From NCBI RefSeq assembly GCF_900239935.1, contig NZ_LT965928.1:990197-1054196 (forward strand): a stretch of 64,000 nucleotides of DNA, given 5' to 3'. The notes beneath the pieces were generated by a model. The model was not told the origin of the DNA. It saw nothing but the letters and a program-made list of their open reading frames with translations, and ran no database searches. This stretch comes from Pseudoalteromonas carrageenovora IAM 12662. Its GTDB lineage: Bacteria; Pseudomonadota; Gammaproteobacteria; Enterobacterales; Alteromonadaceae. Of the stretch, positions 1-8,195 are shown piece after piece. Positions within the stretch are counted from its first letter, which is position 1. Each line of letters starts with the position of its first letter. The translations under genes and the position numbers were made by a program.

Positions 1-1086
1 GTAGTATCGAGTTTATTATCAAAAGAGCTAAAACCAGCCTTTCTAGAAAAAACAAAAGCCGAGTACGTAAAAGTACGCGAGCAACAAGCGCGCAAAAAGC
101 CACGTTCAAAACCGGTTACTATACAGCGTGCCCGCGATAACGCAGCCAAGCTTGATTGGGATAACTACACACCACCAGTCCCTAAAAAGCTGGGCGTGAC
201 TGAGTTTAAAAATGTATCAATCGCCACGTTGCGTAAATATATAGATTGGACCCCATACTTTATGACGTGGTCAATCGCCGGTAAATACCCGCGCATAATG
301 GATGATGAAGTTGTTGGCGAGCAAGCACGTAGTTTATTTAAAGACGCTAACGACATGCTCGACGACCTTGAAAAAGTAGGCAGTTTACAGCCATTGGGTG
401 TAATTGGTTTATTCCCTGCAAACCGCGTGGGTGATGACATAGAAATTTACACCGACGAAACCCGCAAAGAGCTGTTAAACACCTCGTGCCATTTACGCCA
501 GCAAACTGAAAAAACCGACTTTGCTAACTATTGTTTGGCTGACTACATTGCGCCAAAAGGCACACCTGATTACTTTGGTGCGTTTGCAGTAACGGGCGGT
601 TTAGAAGAAGACGATTTAGCCAATGCGTTTGACGCACAGCAAGACGACTACAATAAAATAATGGTAAAAGCGGTTGCCGATAGGCTCGCAGAAGCCTTTG
701 CCGAATACCTGCACGAACAAGTGCGTAAAGAGTATTGGGGATATGCACCCGATGAAAACCTGGGTAACGATGAGCTAATTCGCGAAAACTACCAAGGTAT
801 TCGCCCAGCGCCAGGTTACCCTGCGTGCCCTGAGCATACTGAGAAAAAGAAAATTTGGCAGTTGCTCGATACCGAAAAACGCATTGGCATGCAGCTAACT
901 AGTTCGTACGCCATGTGGCCAGGGGCTGCGGTTTCGGGCTGGTATTTCTCACACCCAGAGGCAAAATATTACGCCGTAGCATCTATTCAAAAGGATCAGG
1001 TAGAAGATTACGCCAAGCGAACCAATATGACGCTCGAAGAGGCTGAAAGGTGGCTGTCGCCTAATTTGGGGTATGAGCCAGAGTAA
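1..1086 (+). CDS. metH: Cobalamin-dependent methionine synthase, C-terminal part (cut by window edge)
   Basis: The reading frame is open from base 1, so only the last 361 residues are here; the GTG at 196 is internal, not a start. From about residue 70 the product matches the S-adenosylmethionine-binding reactivation domain of MetH: the opening IDWTPYFMTW, the RPAPGYPACPEHTEK segment and the closing SHPEAKYYAVASIQKDQVEDYA are hallmarks. MetH transfers a methyl group from methyltetrahydrofolate to homocysteine through cobalamin in the cytoplasm; this domain reductively remethylates oxidised cobalamin using SAM. The homocysteine, folate and cobalamin domains would lie left of the window. A strong terminator follows 46 bases after the stop. 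Identification is certain; completeness cannot be judged. Confidence 0.97.
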   Translation, partial: VVSSLLSKELKPAFLEKTKAEYVKVREQQARKKPRSKPVTIQRARDNAAKLDWDNYTPPVPKKLGVTEFKNVSIATLRKYIDWTPYFMTWSIAGKYPRIMDDEVVGEQARSLFKDANDMLDDLEKVGSLQPLGVIGLFPANRVGDDIEIYTDETRKELLNTSCHLRQQTEKTDFANYCLADYIAPKGTPDYFGAFAVTGGLEEDDLANAFDAQQDDYNKIMVKAVADRLAEAFAEYLHEQVRKEYWGYAPDENLGNDELIRENYQGIRPAPGYPACPEHTEKKKIWQLLDTEKRIGMQLTSSYAMWPGAAVSGWYFSHPEAKYYAVASIQKDQVEDYAKRTNMTLEEAERWLSPNLGYEPE

Positions 1087-1131
1087 AAGAGCAGCGGTCA
1101 GTTTTTAGCTTTCAGCTATCAGTAAAACAAT

Positions 1132-1158
1132 AACGAGCCAAATTGGGCTCGTTTTTCT
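1132..1158 (+). terminator. Rho-independent terminator of metH
   Basis: AACGAGCC pairs with GGCTCGTT around a short AT-rich loop and is followed by a run of five T. It lies directly downstream of metH. Confidence 0.85.
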
Positions 1159-1249
1159 GTTTTAGGAACTCTTTTATTTACAAGTAGTTTATTTAGTGGA
1201 ATTATTGAGCAAAGTAATAAGCTGTTAAGTGCTAGACATGGAGAGTGAG

Positions 1250-2041
1250 ATGGACGAGGTTGTATCATTTGCCGATGAAAGTGGAATTTCGAAAGGATCA
1301 CCATGTTATACAATTGGAATCTTAAATGTTCCAAGTGGATATTTAGATAAATTTAATTTTAACATTGAGAAAATTTGCAAAGCGAGTGGGATCCAAGGTG
1401 AAATAAAGTGGGAAAAAGTAAGAAAAAGCTCAGGGCAAATCAATTTATGCTTAAATATTTTAAAATTTGTTCTAAGCAGCCCATGTACCTTTCATGCTAT
1501 TGCTGTATCAAAAGGTCCATATAAAAAGTGGCATAAAGATGAAGAAGCAGCTTTTTACACAACATATAATCAACTCCTCAATCAAAGTAGTAAAGGTTTA
1601 AATGCTAACTTTAAAGTATATATAGACCAGAAAAGTACTAAGTACCCTAAACAAGATGAAGTAATTCAAATTATTACTAATCATATGCTAGCTAAGTTGC
1701 CAACATCTTCAAAAATTGAGCTTGTATCAATGCAAAACTCTAAACTTCATTGGGGGTTGCAAGCCGTAGATGTATTAACTGGGGCAGTTAATACTGGATA
1801 CCTTTTATATTTCAACCCTAACTCTGATATGCAAATGGCAAAAAAGCTCGCTACTTTCCGAATGGCTGCAATTTTAGGTTGGGATCAATTAGCCTACGAC
1901 ACTAGGCCAAATAATATGTTCAATATCTGGCACTTTCCAATAGAAACTAGAGCTATTCCAGATACAAGGGACATAGTACCAAATTTTGCAATTCCAAATG
2001 TTGGCAGAGCAGAATATGAAGTTATAGCTGGCTCTAAATAA
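1250..2041 (+). CDS. DUF3800 domain protein
   Basis: This 263-residue cytoplasmic protein has the two DUF3800 signatures: FADESG near the N terminus and LHWGLQAVDVLTGAV near residue 180. The acidic residues of both motifs suggest an RNase H-like metal-dependent fold, but the biochemical role of the family is unknown. I chose ATG 1250 because GGAG at 1240-1243 sits six bases before it; GTG 1229 and ATG 1238 are alternatives in frame. Five of its six arginine codons are AGA or AGG, unlike metH upstream, which mostly uses CGT/CGC, so recent acquisition is likely. DUF3800 genes often sit in accessory regions. The next gene follows after nine bases. Confidence 0.85.
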   Translation: MDEVVSFADESGISKGSPCYTIGILNVPSGYLDKFNFNIEKICKASGIQGEIKWEKVRKSSGQINLCLNILKFVLSSPCTFHAIAVSKGPYKKWHKDEEAAFYTTYNQLLNQSSKGLNANFKVYIDQKSTKYPKQDEVIQIITNHMLAKLPTSSKIELVSMQNSKLHWGLQAVDVLTGAVNTGYLLYFNPNSDMQMAKKLATFRMAAILGWDQLAYDTRPNNMFNIWHFPIETRAIPDTRDIVPNFAIPNVGRAEYEVIAGSK

Positions 2042-2050
2042 AGGACTGCA

Positions 2051-2806
2051 ATGAAGTTTATAAACCACGTAGTGGTGTTATTATCCCTACTTTTCACATC
2101 AAACACATTTGCGCTTGAGCAAAAGTATCACGAGAGTGTTTTACCTGTTATTGCTGCTTTTAAAACGCAGGATAAAACTGCGATTGCTGCGCATATTCGC
2201 TACCCTCTAAAAAGGCAATATCCATTGCCTGACATTAAAAATGAAGCTGAGTTTATTAACCGCTTTGATGAAGTGTTTGACGATGAACTTGTTGCCGTTA
2301 TTGCCAGTTCAAACATTAATACTGATTGGGAGAAAGTAGGTTGGCGCGGTATTATGCTATATAACGGTGTTTTGTGGGTAGATACAGACGGCAAAATTAT
2401 AACTGTAAATACTCAAAATGTTACAGAGCGAGCATTTGCTGAACGATTAATTGAACACGATAAGCAATCTCTGCATTCAAGTGTTAATACTTTTAAAAAA
2501 CCAATACTCAATTGGAAAACGGCTAACTACCATATTCGCGTTGATGATCTAGACGATGGGAATTACCGTTATGCTGTATGGAGTATTGATAAAAAAATTA
2601 GCGAAAAGCCCGACATGATTTTATTAAACGGTGATATTACCTTTGAGGGTAGTGGCGGGAATCATAACTATACGTTTAAAAATGGACGTTACAGTTATGT
2701 GTTACAAGTAACCATTATTGGTTGTGATACATCACCGCCAGGCTGGCTTGAAGTTTACAAAGACGAACAACGGGTTTTATCTGAAGATGTTATAAGCGCT
2801 ATTTAA
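2051..2806 (+). CDS. Exported protein of unknown function
   Basis: The 251-residue product starts with a clear signal peptide (KF, hydrophobic core VVVLLSLLFTSN, cleavage likely after TFA near residue 21), so it should be periplasmic. Residues about 22-130 contain a stretch like those in small periplasmic proteins that combine 'YPLK'-type and 'WRGIMLYNGVLWVD' segments. The second half is a beta-rich region with a single cysteine. I do not recognise a named family for the whole. An AAGGA Shine-Dalgarno sits just upstream. Its arginine codons are mostly CGN, so it looks native although the DUF3800 gene ends only nine bases before it. Confidence 0.8.
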   Translation: MKFINHVVVLLSLLFTSNTFALEQKYHESVLPVIAAFKTQDKTAIAAHIRYPLKRQYPLPDIKNEAEFINRFDEVFDDELVAVIASSNINTDWEKVGWRGIMLYNGVLWVDTDGKIITVNTQNVTERAFAERLIEHDKQSLHSSVNTFKKPILNWKTANYHIRVDDLDDGNYRYAVWSIDKKISEKPDMILLNGDITFEGSGGNHNYTFKNGRYSYVLQVTIIGCDTSPPGWLEVYKDEQRVLSEDVISAI

Positions 2807-2980
2807 TTTAGTATTAGCAACTTACTTAATAATGAGTAATGTTTTTTAGTACCAAACGTTCTAGTAATTAGTATTATAATAAAATAGTTCTAAGTGGTAG
2901 GCTAAAAAGTAGTAAGTAAATTAAAACCGTCCACGCGCTGTAGGGAGTCGTCCTGTAAAGCGCTTTGCAAGGAGTCTAGT

Positions 2981-3478
2981 ATGATCACCCTTACCATTAA
3001 TGGTAATAAGCATGAGTTTTCTGGCGACCCGTCTACGCCCGTTTTGTGGTACCTGCGAGATGAATTAAATTTAACGGGCCCTAAATTTGGCTGTGGTATG
3101 GCGCAGTGTGGTGCGTGCACTATACATATAGATGGTGTAGCGCAGCGCTCATGTGTATTACCGGTATCGGCTGTAGTCGGGCGCAATATTACCTCTATTG
3201 AAGGGCTAAGCGAGCAGGGTGACCACCCCGTGCAAAAAGCGTGGGTTGAGCATAAAGTGCCGCAATGTGGATTTTGTCAGTGCGGACAAATTATGCAAGC
3301 GGCAAGCTTATTAGCAGCTAACCCCAACCCAACTGATGATGAAATAGTGAGCAATATGTCGGGCAATATTTGTCGTTGTGGTACATACCCACGTATTCAT
3401 AAAGCGATTAAATCGGCGGCTAAAACCATGGCGGGGGTTGAATATTTTGACCCCAATGAACAAGGGGAAGAGGTATGA
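2981..3478 (+). CDS. 2Fe-2S subunit of a xanthine oxidase-family molybdenum hydroxylase (IorA-like)
   Basis: This 165-residue ferredoxin-type subunit carries both iron-sulfur sites of the family. The plant-type cluster is bound by Cys38, Cys43, Cys46 and Cys58 (CGMAQCGAC pattern), and the second by Cys96, Cys99, Cys131 and Cys133 (CGFCQCGQ and CRCGTYPRI). It passes electrons from the molybdenum centre of its partner. There is no export signal; it would be carried to the periplasm with the Tat-targeted large subunit. AAGGAG at 2969-2974 fixes ATG 2981. The stop overlaps the start of the next gene by four bases (ATGA), so the two are translationally coupled. Confidence 0.95.
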   Translation: MITLTINGNKHEFSGDPSTPVLWYLRDELNLTGPKFGCGMAQCGACTIHIDGVAQRSCVLPVSAVVGRNITSIEGLSEQGDHPVQKAWVEHKVPQCGFCQCGQIMQAASLLAANPNPTDDEIVSNMSGNICRCGTYPRIHKAIKSAAKTMAGVEYFDPNEQGEEV

Positions 3479-5736
3479 AAAACGACAATACGTACTTTGA
3501 CCTAAACCGCCGCCAATTTTTAAAAACTAGCGCAATAGGCGCATTAGTATTAGGCACATATTTTGTAGGCAGTGCGCCAAGAGCGTTTGCCGGTGTGTTA
3601 GAGCAACCATCTGAGCAAGCAAAACGTGCTAACTTATTTATAGCTCTGCGCCCGGATGGCATGGTTGAAATAACCTGCCACCGCTCTGAAATGGGCCAAC
3701 AAATTCGTACAGCCATTGCCCAAATTGTGGCAGACGAAATGGAAGCCGCATGGGATAAAGTAGTTGTTATTCAAGGTAAGGGCGACCCTAAATACGGGGA
3801 TCAAAATACCGATGGATCGCGCAGTATTCGCTACAATATGCAGCGCCTGCGCGAAATGGGCGCAAGTGTACGGTACATGATGCAGCACGCGGCCGCTAAA
3901 TATTGGAAAGTTGAGCCGCAAACCTGTACAGCCAATCAACACGTGGTTACACACAGCTCAGGTAAATCGCTTACTTATAAAGATTTAATCGACTTAGCGC
4001 TTACAATAACGCCACCAGAAGTTGATAAGTTAACACTTAAAACACGCAAAGAATGGCGTTATATAAATACCGGTATGGCGCACATAGATTTAACCGATTT
4101 AGTAACCGGTAAAGCCACATTTGCTGCTGATGTTCGCGAGCCAAAAGCGCTGGTGGCTATTATTGAGCGCCCACCGGTAGTAGGTGGTGTGGTTAAATCG
4201 TTTGATGCCACCGCCGCTAAAGCAATTAATGGTGTAGTTGATGTTATTGAAATGCCTGTACCAAAAGGTGCGCCGCAATTTCAGCCAAAAGGCGGCATTG
4301 CTATTGTTGCTAAAAATACCTGGGCTGCATGGCAGGCGCGTAAAGCACTAAAAGTAGTGTGGGATGATGGTAAAAACGGCAATTATAATTCAGAGAACTT
4401 TAAAAAGTCGTTACTGCAAACAGTGAATGAGCCGCAAGCGCATGTACGCGAAATAGGCGATACCACCAACATATTGGCTAAATCGAGCAATAAGTTAGTA
4501 GCAGACTACTATGCGCCGCACCTAGCTCAAGCACCAATGGAACCACCTTGTGCTACGGCGATGTATCATAAAGACCGCGTAGATATTTGGGCTGCAACAC
4601 AAAACCCACAAGCTGATATGAAAACCGTAGCTGCGTTACTTGGTATGCAAGAGAGCCAAATTAACGTGCATGTCACCATGTTAGGTGGCGGTTTTGGGCG
4701 TAAATCAAAACCTGATTTTTCGGCAGAAGCTGCTTTTATTTCAATGAAAGTGGGTAAACCCATACGCGTACAATGGACGCGAGAGGATGATATTCAGAAC
4801 AGTTTTTATCATGCGGTATCGGCTCAACATATTGAAGCGTCACTCAATGAAAAAGGTAATATTGAGGCTTACTTACATCGCACGGCGTTTTCGCCAATTG
4901 TATCTACGTTTCAAGAAGGGGCAACGACGCCTGCAGGCTTTGAACTGCGCTTAGGCTTTACCGATAACCCTATAAACTCACCTAATCTAAAGCTAGAAAA
5001 TGGCGAAGCACCCGCCAAAACAAGAGTAGGCTGGATGCGCTCGGTATCAAATATTTTTCATGCTTTTGCTATTCAGTCATTTATTGCTGAAGCAGCGCAT
5101 AAAGCAGGGCGTGACCAAAAAGACTATTTACTCGAAACCATAGGCCCTGATCGCATATTAGATGTAACCGAGCAAAATGCGTCGTACGATAATTATGGCG
5201 GCGATAAAGATGTTTACCCATTAGATATTGGTAAGTTACGTCATGTTATTGAAAAAGTAGCTGAAATAAGTAAATGGGGCCGAAAGCTTCCAAAAGGTCG
5301 CGGGTTAGGTATTGCAGCACACCGTAGCTTTTTAACGTATGTGGCAACAGTGGTTGAGGTAGAGGTATCGGATACTGGTGATTTAAACGTGATTAAATCG
5401 TGGGTAGCTATTGATGCGGGTACGGTTGTAAACACCGATACCGTTAAAAACCAAACGCAAGGTGGCTCTATTTACGGTATTACCACTGCAATTAGCGATG
5501 GTATTACTTTTGATAAAGGCCGCGTACAGCAAAGTAATTTTCACGATTATCGCGTACCGCGTATGAGCGATTCCCCACTAGAGGTAGAAGTAGAAATAAT
5601 ACAAAGCGATGCACCACCTGCAGGTGTTGGGGAGCCCGCAACACCGGTTTATGCCCCTGCATTGTGTAATGCTATTTTTGCCGCTTGTGGTAAGCGCATT
5701 AGGCAACTGCCTATAGGTAACCAATTAAAAGCGTAA
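3475..5736 (+). CDS. Molybdopterin-binding subunit of a molybdenum hydroxylase (IorB-like), Tat-exported
   Basis: The 753-residue product begins with a twin-arginine signal (NRRQFLKTS, residues 11-19, then a hydrophobic stretch ending in AFA), so it folds with cofactor in the cytoplasm and is exported. The motif LGGGFGRKS around residue 400 and the C-terminal GVGEPATP with the candidate catalytic glutamate Glu720 are typical of the isoquinoline 1-oxidoreductase/aldehyde dehydrogenase branch. The enzyme would hydroxylate an N-heterocycle or oxidise an aldehyde using the 2Fe-2S partner encoded just upstream. No cytochrome c subunit and no XdhC-type maturation gene is adjacent, so the electron acceptor is unclear. 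Substrate cannot be deduced from sequence. Confidence 0.93.
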   Translation: MKNDNTYFDLNRRQFLKTSAIGALVLGTYFVGSAPRAFAGVLEQPSEQAKRANLFIALRPDGMVEITCHRSEMGQQIRTAIAQIVADEMEAAWDKVVVIQGKGDPKYGDQNTDGSRSIRYNMQRLREMGASVRYMMQHAAAKYWKVEPQTCTANQHVVTHSSGKSLTYKDLIDLALTITPPEVDKLTLKTRKEWRYINTGMAHIDLTDLVTGKATFAADVREPKALVAIIERPPVVGGVVKSFDATAAKAINGVVDVIEMPVPKGAPQFQPKGGIAIVAKNTWAAWQARKALKVVWDDGKNGNYNSENFKKSLLQTVNEPQAHVREIGDTTNILAKSSNKLVADYYAPHLAQAPMEPPCATAMYHKDRVDIWAATQNPQADMKTVAALLGMQESQINVHVTMLGGGFGRKSKPDFSAEAAFISMKVGKPIRVQWTREDDIQNSFYHAVSAQHIEASLNEKGNIEAYLHRTAFSPIVSTFQEGATTPAGFELRLGFTDNPINSPNLKLENGEAPAKTRVGWMRSVSNIFHAFAIQSFIAEAAHKAGRDQKDYLLETIGPDRILDVTEQNASYDNYGGDKDVYPLDIGKLRHVIEKVAEISKWGRKLPKGRGLGIAAHRSFLTYVATVVEVEVSDTGDLNVIKSWVAIDAGTVVNTDTVKNQTQGGSIYGITTAISDGITFDKGRVQQSNFHDYRVPRMSDSPLEVEVEIIQSDAPPAGVGEPATPVYAPALCNAIFAACGKRIRQLPIGNQLKA

Positions 5737-5764
5737 ATAAACGTACTTTTATTAAAACACTAAG

Positions 5765-5799
5765 CTATTAAACAAAAAAACCGCCAAATGGCGGTTTTA
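5765..5799. terminator. Bidirectional terminator, left copy of a 34-bp direct repeat
   Basis: CCGCC (5781-5785) pairs with GGCGG (5790-5794), flanked by seven A and four T, giving a hairpin able to end transcription from both sides. Bases 5765-5798 are identical to 7410-7443, in the same orientation. Confidence 0.85.
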
Positions 5800-5825
5800 T
5801 CCGTAAGTCTATGTATTTTAAAGAC

Positions 5826-6269
5826 TCATAAATTACATATTTTGCTCACTAAATTTGTATTGATCTGTTCAGGTTTAAAGGCATTAATATGTTTAGGTAT
5901 ATTGGCTTGAGTATATTCTAGAAGGACGTATTCATAAGATTGTGGCTCAATAACTTCCTCAAGTAGATAGTTCTGCTTAGACTTTTTACTGAATAATACT
6001 GAGTAATTTTTTAAATCTGTATGTCTTAATTGGCTGGCTCTATATACATGTAAAAACTCATTGTTTGCGATAACAAAACTATTGAGGATTGATGACCAGT
6101 CTGCATACCACTCAGAATCTTCAAATGGTGTATTTCCTATAATTATAATAGCTTTATCATTATTGTAGTCATCGCATAACTGTTTTTCTGAAGATGTTTG
6201 TTCAGCTGTTGCTACCCAAGCGCAGCCCATTATGCTAAAGGCAAAGCACCCTAATAGGATTTTTTTCAT
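5826..6269 (-). CDS. Small exported protein, possible immunity partner of the upstream M15 peptidase
   Basis: This 147-residue product has a signal sequence (MKKILLGCF, hydrophobic to residue 15). Cleavage could be by signal peptidase I after VATA (residue 22) or, less typically, at a lipobox-like SIMGC with Cys16. The mature part has cysteines 32 and 145 that could form a disulfide. No family is recognised. Its AGGA ribosome site overlaps the stop codon of the peptidase gene nine bases upstream, so the two are expected to be translated together. An exported small protein coupled to a peptidoglycan hydrolase fits a periplasmic immunity protein or inhibitor, but this is inference only. Confidence 0.75.
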   Translation of the reverse strand: MKKILLGCFAFSIMGCAWVATAEQTSSEKQLCDDYNNDKAIIIIGNTPFEDSEWYADWSSILNSFVIANNEFLHVYRASQLRHTDLKNYSVLFSKKSKQNYLLEEVIEPQSYEYVLLEYTQANIPKHINAFKPEQINTNLVSKICNL

Positions 6270-6278
6270 TTTAGTATC

Positions 6279-7178
6279 CTATATAAAAAGTGGAATCATC
6301 TGATTGTTTGAAATTGATGATTGGTTAAAAAAATGCTTGGCTTCATAGTCGAATGTTGAAGCTGAGAGCTGCTTATCGAAGTGAGGAGAATCCATCCTGG
6401 TAAAGTCGCCTCCCCATCGAAGCCCTCTTTTTTTCATTATATCAATAAATTTAACCGCTGAAGTCGTAGCACTTTTAGTTTTAAAGGCGGTTGAGTTGTT
6501 CCAATTAGAGCCATCAACAATATTTAAATCTAAAGCATGCCCAATATAATGTTGGCTGCGTTTTGCTGGCGTTACTACAGCGCCACTTGGAGAAATTCCA
6601 AGCTGTCTTATTGTCTGGTTTAAAACCAATTTTAAGCCTAGTTTTTTTGCTTCAATGTTCATTGCTTTTATCTCAGTAATTAAGGTAGCTGAAACTACAA
6701 ACTCACCTTTCAATACATTTTGGTTCGCAATTAATTTGAAGTTAGGATTAAGCTCTATATTAGTAAAAGTTGCTTCTCTTAACCTTAGCAAGTCACCTGT
6801 ACATCGAAAATTGCTAGCGGCCCAGATATTAAGCTCTCGACGAGTAGCTTTGTCAGTTTGCCCAGAGGTACTTCCTTTAAAAGTTGGCAGTTGATTAATA
6901 ACCCTTAAATTTTTTAATCGATACGGGGCCGATTTTGCGTTCCATTGGAATAACTTTAATGCGTGTGTAGTTTTTAAGCCAAAATCACCATCAATTTTTG
7001 ATTTATATGTTCCTAATTTATTAAGCAGTATTTGTAATTCGGATACAAAAGAGTGATTAGCTATGTGACTTTTTCCTTCCCAGATTTGTTTTTTGTCATT
7101 GTCTCCTCTTTGAAGAGAAAAGCCACCAAATAAATCCGTCACACCAGTTAAAGCTGACACTACAGCATTGTTATTCAT
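6279..7178 (-). CDS. Peptidoglycan-binding M15 family peptidase without signal peptide
   Basis: Residues about 40-80 form a peptidoglycan-binding type 1 domain (LQILLNKLGTYKSKIDGDFG, then ALKLFQWN). Residues about 185-275 form an M15 D-Ala-D-Ala carboxypeptidase / L-Ala-D-Glu endopeptidase domain: zinc ligands His210 and Asp217 in HYIGHALD, the RWGGDF segment at 254-259, and His266 in SPHF. Such enzymes cut peptide stems of the cell wall. The protein begins MNNNAVVSALTG with no signal peptide, as in phage endolysins and type VI secretion effectors. Arginines are largely AGA, AGG or CGA, unlike neighbours. The following gene encodes a coupled exported protein. An effector role is inferred; the domain call is firm. 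Confidence 0.88.
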   Translation of the reverse strand: MNNNAVVSALTGVTDLFGGFSLQRGDNDKKQIWEGKSHIANHSFVSELQILLNKLGTYKSKIDGDFGLKTTHALKLFQWNAKSAPYRLKNLRVINQLPTFKGSTSGQTDKATRRELNIWAASNFRCTGDLLRLREATFTNIELNPNFKLIANQNVLKGEFVVSATLITEIKAMNIEAKKLGLKLVLNQTIRQLGISPSGAVVTPAKRSQHYIGHALDLNIVDGSNWNNSTAFKTKSATTSAVKFIDIMKKRGLRWGGDFTRMDSPHFDKQLSASTFDYEAKHFFNQSSISNNQMIPLFI

Positions 7179-7305
7179 ATAAGTTCCTTTAAATTAATAG
7201 TTAACCGCACTTATTCCATCGCGATCGTTATATTAGCGATAAAAGAATATAACTAAAGATAAAAAATAGGAACAATATTTTTCGTTAAGTCATTATGGAT
7301 ACACC

Positions 7306-7329
7306 GTAAAATTGTAAAATTGTAAAATA
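7306..7329. repeat. Three tandem copies of an 8-bp repeat
   Basis: GTAAAATT, GTAAAATT and GTAAAATA follow one another upstream of the M15 peptidase gene, inside the terminator-bounded islet. The rest of 7179-7409 is AT-rich non-coding sequence that should hold the peptidase promoter on the minus strand. Confidence 0.7.
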
Positions 7330-7409
7330 GATAGTGTCAAAGCCGTAATTTAAACAAATAATTTTAAATTATTTAAGGAAAGCTTTATTCAATTTAATTT
7401 AGGTGGTTT

Positions 7410-7446
7410 CTATTAAACAAAAAAACCGCCAAATGGCGGTTTTTTT
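7410..7446. terminator. Terminator of the csbD-like gene, right copy of the 34-bp direct repeat
   Basis: Same hairpin as at 5765-5798: CCGCC/GGCGG with A and T runs. It ends the minus-strand CsbD-family gene 13 bases after its stop. The whole 34 bp match the left copy without a difference. Confidence 0.85.
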
Positions 7447-7458
7447 AGAAGTTAGCGA

Positions 7459-7656
7459 TTAGTGAGTTTTTTCAAACTCGTCTACTTCACGCTCTGCTTC
7501 TTCTTTAGATTTACCGTACTGCTGCTGGATTTTACCTACTAGCTCTGTACGGCTACCTTCAATTTTGTCTAAATCGTCGTCAGTAAGATCGCCCCATTTT
7601 TGTTGAGCCTTACCTTTAAGTTCGTTCCAATTACCTTTCATACGATCGCTGTTCAT
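7459..7656 (-). CDS. CsbD family stress response protein
   Basis: The 65-residue, highly charged product has the family pattern: MNSDRMKGNWNELKGKAQQKWGDLTDDDL then a GSRTELVGKIQQQYG core and an EAEREVDEF tail. CsbD-like proteins (YjbJ in E. coli) are abundant small cytoplasmic proteins induced by general stress; their molecular role is not settled. AAGGAG lies seven bases before the start. A plausible promoter is TTGGTA (7712-7717) and TATACT (7690-7695) with 16 bases between, read on the minus strand. The gene is monocistronic. Confidence 0.95.
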   Translation of the reverse strand: MNSDRMKGNWNELKGKAQQKWGDLTDDDLDKIEGSRTELVGKIQQQYGKSKEEAEREVDEFEKTH

Positions 7657-7689
7657 AAGTATCTCCTTACTTAGATTTAATTAACGTTC

Positions 7690-7717
7690 AGTATAAAAGG
7701 AGCAAAGCGTGTACCAA
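7690..7717 (-). promoter_or_regulatory. Putative promoter of the csbD-like gene
   Basis: On the minus strand TTGGTA (-35) and TATACT (-10) are separated by 16 bases and lie about 35 bases upstream of the start codon. Confidence 0.5.
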
Positions 7718-7933
7718 TCAGTTAAACTTTTTATTTTATGTTTATAATCATTGGTTTATATATTTAAGCGAGGCGTTACTTTTATTGCAACGCGTATGTT
7801 CTTAAAAAATGTACAGAGCGGTCTGTAATATTTTCGTAGGTTAATTTGCAACTTTGATATAGCTTAATGTAGGTTTTAAGTAGGAATACTATTCATAGGT
7901 ATTCTAAAATTATAAATAAGGAAGGAATACAGA

Positions 7934-8116
7934 ATGGAAAAAGTAAATTTATTAGTGATTTTATCATTTTTTTTCTTGTCGTCAGCAGTGTCGGCTTCAC
8001 CGCTCGTAAAACAATGGGCAGGGTCTGGAATGGATGCTGATAAGTATTTTTGTGAATATGGTGACGGTGAAGTAAAAGTTATATACGGTAATCAAAACTG
8101 CCCATTATCAAACTAA
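7934..8116 (+). CDS. Small exported protein of unknown function
   Basis: This 60-residue product has a convincing signal peptide (EKVNLLVILSFFFLSSAVSA, cleavage near residue 21). The 39-residue mature part includes two cysteines (residues about 39 and 56) that could form a disulfide. A GGAAGG ribosome site lies a few bases before the ATG, and a clear terminator follows the stop, so this is a real single-gene unit despite its size. No family is recognised. Confidence 0.7.
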   Translation: MEKVNLLVILSFFFLSSAVSASPLVKQWAGSGMDADKYFCEYGDGEVKVIYGNQNCPLSN

Positions 8117-8135
8117 TTTAATATATCAATTAACT

Positions 8136-8159
8136 ACCGCAGTATAGCTGCGGTTTTTG
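8136..8159 (+). terminator. Rho-independent terminator
   Basis: ACCGCAG (8136-8142) pairs with CTGCGGT (8148-8154), followed by five T, downstream of the small exported protein gene. Confidence 0.85.
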
Positions 8160-8195
8160 TTACAATGCACACAAAGCAATTTTGGGTAAATAGCA

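Noticed and set aside
196..1086. GTG at 196 as the start of a separate gene
   Set aside because: The frame is open to base 1 and the sequence upstream fits the linker of metH; it is the tail of a cut gene.
3634..3954. A 106-residue minus-strand frame in the molybdenum enzyme gene
   Set aside because: Antisense shadow of iorB with no support of its own.
6279..7178. A prophage lysis cassette
   Set aside because: No holin, spanin, capsid or integrase gene is nearby; the second gene is a signal-peptide protein but not holin-like.
7306..7329. A CRISPR-like repeat
   Set aside because: The units are 8 bases, tandem, with no spacers.
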